Assembly (NCBI RefSeq): GCF_004331415.1
Contig: NZ_SJOP01000022.1
Location: forward strand, 1 to 64,000
DNA length: 64,000 bases
Source: Kosakonia quasisacchari
GTDB lineage: Bacteria > Pseudomonadota > Gammaproteobacteria > Enterobacterales > Enterobacteriaceae
Direction: 5' to 3'
Shown in pieces: positions 61,451 through 64,000 of this stretch (positions are counted from its first letter, which is position 1; each line of letters begins with the position of its first letter). The notes below the pieces were generated by a model, which did not search any database, was not told the DNA's origin, and was given only the letters and a program-made list of their open reading frames with translations. A program made the translations under genes and the position numbers.

Positions 61451-62577
61451 AATGTTACCCGATTATTTTTAAGTGCGTGCAAAATGCGGCCACAGGCCAG
61501 CCCGTCACCATAAGGGTTGTGCGCGCGGCTCATTGCCTGCCAGGCATCGTTGTCATGAAGCAGGTGCGAGACCTCTTCAACAATGCGCTGGCGATCCGTG
61601 CCAACCAGTTTAACCGTACCCGCATCAACGGCTTCCGGGCGTTCGGTGGTATCACGCATCACCAGCACCGGCTTGCCGAGCGAAGGGGCCTCTTCCTGTA
61701 TGCCACCCGAATCCGTCAGGATCAGCCAGGCATGATTCATCAACCACAAAAACGGCAGGTAATCCTGGGGCTCTATTAGCGTAACGTTCTCAACGTGACC
61801 GAGAATACGGCTAGCTGGCTCCCTGACATTGGGATTCAGATGGACCGGATAGACAATTTGCACATCATCATGCTGCGCGGCGATATCTGCTAACGCATGG
61901 CAAATTTGTTCAAAACCACGGCCAAAACTCTCGCGGCGATGCCCGGTGACAAGAATGAGTTTTTTATCTCTGTCGAGGAACGGATAACGCGCCGCCAGCT
62001 CCTCATAGCGCGAAGGGGTGTTCATCACGCTGTCGCGAACCCAGAAAAGCGCATCAATAACAGTATTGCCAGTGACAAAAATCCGGTTATCCGCAACATT
62101 TTCACGGCGTAAATTGAGGCGGGAGTTCTCCGTCGGCGCAAAGTGATACATCGCCAGGTGACCAGTCAACGTGCGGTTTGCCTCTTCTGGCCAGGGGGAA
62201 GAGAGATCGCCAGTACGCAGACCCGCTTCAACATGCCCGACAGGAATACGCTGATAAAACGCGGCAAGGCTCGCCGCCATCGTCGTTGTCGTGTCGCCAT
62301 GCACCAGCACCACGTCGGGGCGGAAGGATTCAAGGATGGGCTTTAACCCTTCAAGAATGCCGCAGGTAATCTCCGTAAGCCCTTGTCCTGGCCGCATAAT
62401 GTTTAGATCGTAATCCGGAACAATAGAGAAGAGAGTTAACACCTGATCAAGCATCTCCCGATGCTGCGCAGTGACGCAAACTCTTGCTTCAAAGTCTGGA
62501 TCCTTTGCCAGCGCATGTACCAGCGGAGCCATTTTGATGGCTTCTGGCCTTGTGCCAAATACGGTAAGTACTTTCAC
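61447..62577 (-). CDS. wecB: UDP-N-acetylglucosamine 2-epimerase WecB
   Basis: A non-hydrolysing epimerase interconverting UDP-GlcNAc and UDP-ManNAc for ECA. It has 376 aa, as in E. coli. Family motifs are VFGTRPEAIKMAPLV, VHGDTTTTMAASLA, HVEAGLRTGD, TGHRRESFG and TDSGGIQEEAP. A hairpin lies in the 55-nt gap to wzzE upstream. Confidence 0.98.
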   Translation of the reverse strand: MKVLTVFGTRPEAIKMAPLVHALAKDPDFEARVCVTAQHREMLDQVLTLFSIVPDYDLNIMRPGQGLTEITCGILEGLKPILESFRPDVVLVHGDTTTTMAASLAAFYQRIPVGHVEAGLRTGDLSSPWPEEANRTLTGHLAMYHFAPTENSRLNLRRENVADNRIFVTGNTVIDALFWVRDSVMNTPSRYEELAARYPFLDRDKKLILVTGHRRESFGRGFEQICHALADIAAQHDDVQIVYPVHLNPNVREPASRILGHVENVTLIEPQDYLPFLWLMNHAWLILTDSGGIQEEAPSLGKPVLVMRDTTERPEAVDAGTVKLVGTDRQRIVEEVSHLLHDNDAWQAMSRAHNPYGDGLACGRILHALKNNRVTL

Positions 62578-62598
62578 AACGATTCTCTTCGATTAGAG

Positions 62599-62621
62599 GA
62601 TGAAGGCGCGGAGCCTTCATC
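62599..62621 (-). promoter_or_regulatory. Intercistronic stem-loop between wzzE and wecB
   Basis: GATGAAGGC (62599-62607) and GCCTTCATC (62613-62621) form a perfect 9-bp stem with a 5-nt loop in the wzzE-wecB gap. No U tract follows on the minus strand, so it is more likely a stability or processing element than a terminator. Confidence 0.5.
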
Positions 62622-62632
62622 TCAGACGGCGT

Positions 62633-63679
62633 TTAATTCGAACGGCGGCGTGTTAATGCAATTCCGGAGCCGATTAACGCACCAACAATTCCCCACATGA
62701 TCATCAGGAAAGCACGACGCGGGCTGTCGCGTTTTACCGGTTCTTCCGGCGTACGCAAATAACGATATGTCTGAAAACGGGGATCAAGTGTCGGACCAAC
62801 GTTAAGCGTATTCAGCATTGCCCGATTTTGATCATAGTCCAGATCAAACTGTGGCCCCACTGCCCGCAGGTTTTCCAGCCTCGCTTGTAGCATTGGACGG
62901 CCCAGCATAAACAGTTCTGAATCTGGCAGTTCATCTGGTGGAACTTCTGTCTCAGTGCGGGAAATGTTGTGCTGTTGAGCGATTTGAAGTGCTTGCTCAA
63001 CGCTGTGTTGACGGCGGTTAAAAATCGCTTTTGCCACTTCTTCCTGGCGTTTAACCTGTGCTTTCATCTGGATAGTACGCGCGGCCCAGGCTCCTTTCAG
63101 CTCATCGTTAAGATGGCTGGCGGCCCGCTGGCTGGCAAAAGCGACATACTGACGCAGAAGGTTGTTGGCATCTGGCGCGGTTTCAGCAATCAACTTCACG
63201 TTATCATTAAGGTTGCGGACAACATCTCCAGGCGTGTATTGAATGTTATTGATGAGCTCGTCGAGCGTCGCCGCATCCGCTTTGCTGTTACCGACAAGGC
63301 GCTGTTTGTAGTAATCCGTCTGCGACCAGAAATCGCGGCGCGTATCCCACGAGGCGAGTTGCATAATGAACTCTTTGTACGCCTCATCCATGACCGATAT
63401 CTGATCGGTAGGTGTCTGGTTCGCTTTGTCATCCAGATTGCGCAGGAACTGCTGCTGGGAATAATAACCTCCCAGCATATTGACGGTAGGGCGGTCGGTA
63501 ACCGCGGTGGCTCCCCATTCCTGAGTCGCAAAGAAAGTCCAGATTAAGGCGAGTAAAGCAAACAGCAGTGCTATTCCCGCGATCCATAATTTCCCTACCC
63601 ACAAAGTACGGAATAAGCCCCGGATATCCAGTTCGTTTTCCGTACCCATCGAAGGTGTTCCTGACGCTGGTTGAATCAT
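62633..63679 (-). CDS. wzzE: ECA chain-length modulator WzzE
   Basis: A polysaccharide co-polymerase of 348 aa, as in E. coli. It has an N-terminal membrane helix (about 32-52), a large periplasmic helical domain (about 55-315), and a C-terminal helix (about 326-343) preceded by the proline-rich EEPVKRDSPRRAFL motif typical of Wzz proteins. It lies 13 nt after wecA. Confidence 0.97.
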   Translation of the reverse strand: MIQPASGTPSMGTENELDIRGLFRTLWVGKLWIAGIALLFALLALIWTFFATQEWGATAVTDRPTVNMLGGYYSQQQFLRNLDDKANQTPTDQISVMDEAYKEFIMQLASWDTRRDFWSQTDYYKQRLVGNSKADAATLDELINNIQYTPGDVVRNLNDNVKLIAETAPDANNLLRQYVAFASQRAASHLNDELKGAWAARTIQMKAQVKRQEEVAKAIFNRRQHSVEQALQIAQQHNISRTETEVPPDELPDSELFMLGRPMLQARLENLRAVGPQFDLDYDQNRAMLNTLNVGPTLDPRFQTYRYLRTPEEPVKRDSPRRAFLMIMWGIVGALIGSGIALTRRRSN

Positions 63680-63692
63680 CGCTTTCCCGGTT

Positions 63693-64000
63693 TTACTTGG
63701 TTAGTGTTGATTTAGAATCGCTATTACGGCGCATTCTGCGTTTAATTCGCTTGATAAAGCGCGCCACTTTCCATGCGCGCTTAATACAGTAGCCATACAA
63801 AAAGAAGCATAGCAAAAATAATGCCAACATCACCCATTCAGGAATAAAACGAAGATACTCCGTGACGACACCAATGCTGGCCAGAAGGGACGCTGCGAGA
63901 GTTATCAGCACGAAGGCCTGACGGGAAGTAAACCCCGCGCGCATGATGAGATGATGAATGTGCTGGCGATCTGGTGAAAATGGGCTCATTCCTTTACGTA
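63693..64000 (-). CDS. wecA: Undecaprenyl-phosphate GlcNAc-1-phosphate transferase WecA (C-terminal part)
   Basis: Only the last 102 codons and the stop are in the window; the gene continues past the right edge. The sequence MSPFSPDRQHIHHLIMRAGF contains the family's essential HIHH motif. One or two membrane helices and a very basic tail (RFIKRIKRRMRRN) follow. WecA starts ECA and, in many strains, O-antigen synthesis. It is the first gene of the wec operon as in E. coli. Confidence 0.96.
   Translation of the reverse strand, partial: RKGMSPFSPDRQHIHHLIMRAGFTSRQAFVLITLAASLLASIGVVTEYLRFIPEWVMLALFLLCFFLYGYCIKRAWKVARFIKRIKRRMRRNSDSKSTLTK

Overview
The window is a chromosomal segment from a member of the Enterobacteriaceae close to Escherichia, Klebsiella, Enterobacter and Kosakonia. 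Nearly every protein aligns by eye along its whole length with its E. coli K-12 counterpart, and gene order follows the E. coli rrnA-hemG to wecA segment. The genus cannot be fixed from this sequence. No phage, insertion sequence, CRISPR array, defence island or toxin-antitoxin pair is visible, so this is mostly core genome. The unusual points are local departures from the E. coli layout.

Left part (1-11800): an rrn P1-type promoter at the left edge points out of the window, followed by the leftward pepQ-yigZ-trkH-hemG operon. Facing it across a FadR operator is fadBA (beta-oxidation). A 478-bp gap with several ERIC-like repeats separates fadA from the leftward ubiD-fre pair. rfaH (rightward) converges on tatD.

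11800-28100: tatABC (twin-arginine export) and ubiE-ubiJ-ubiB (ubiquinone) run leftward with rmuC and udp upstream. udp has paired CRP sites of the CytR-regulon type. dlhH is divergent from udp. A three-gene binding-protein-dependent ABC transporter, absent at this place in E. coli K-12, lies between dlhH and metE. metE and metR are divergent around Met boxes, and an ERIC element sits in the metE leader.

28200-43700: yigL, pldB, rhtB, rhtC, recQ, pldA, yigI, rarD, yigG-yigF, corA (with the corL leader ORF), then dapF-yigA-xerC-yigB-uvrD with a LexA box before uvrD, and the lipoprotein gene lptM.

43800-52200: cyaY, cyaA (UUG start, CRP site), and hemCDXY (haem synthesis). The sRNA gene glmZ follows, preceded by a sigma-54-like promoter and GlrR-type boxes, and then a four-tRNA operon (Arg-His-Leu-Pro). 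aslA and aslB, present here in E. coli, are absent.

52200-64000: yifK, then the enterobacterial common antigen (ECA) cluster read leftward as wecA (partial), wzzE, wecB, wecC, wecD, wecE, wzxE, wecF, wzyE, wecG. The pair rffG-rffH, which in E. coli lies between wecC and wecD, is cleanly missing, so the dTDP-sugar precursor used by WecE must be made by enzymes encoded elsewhere.
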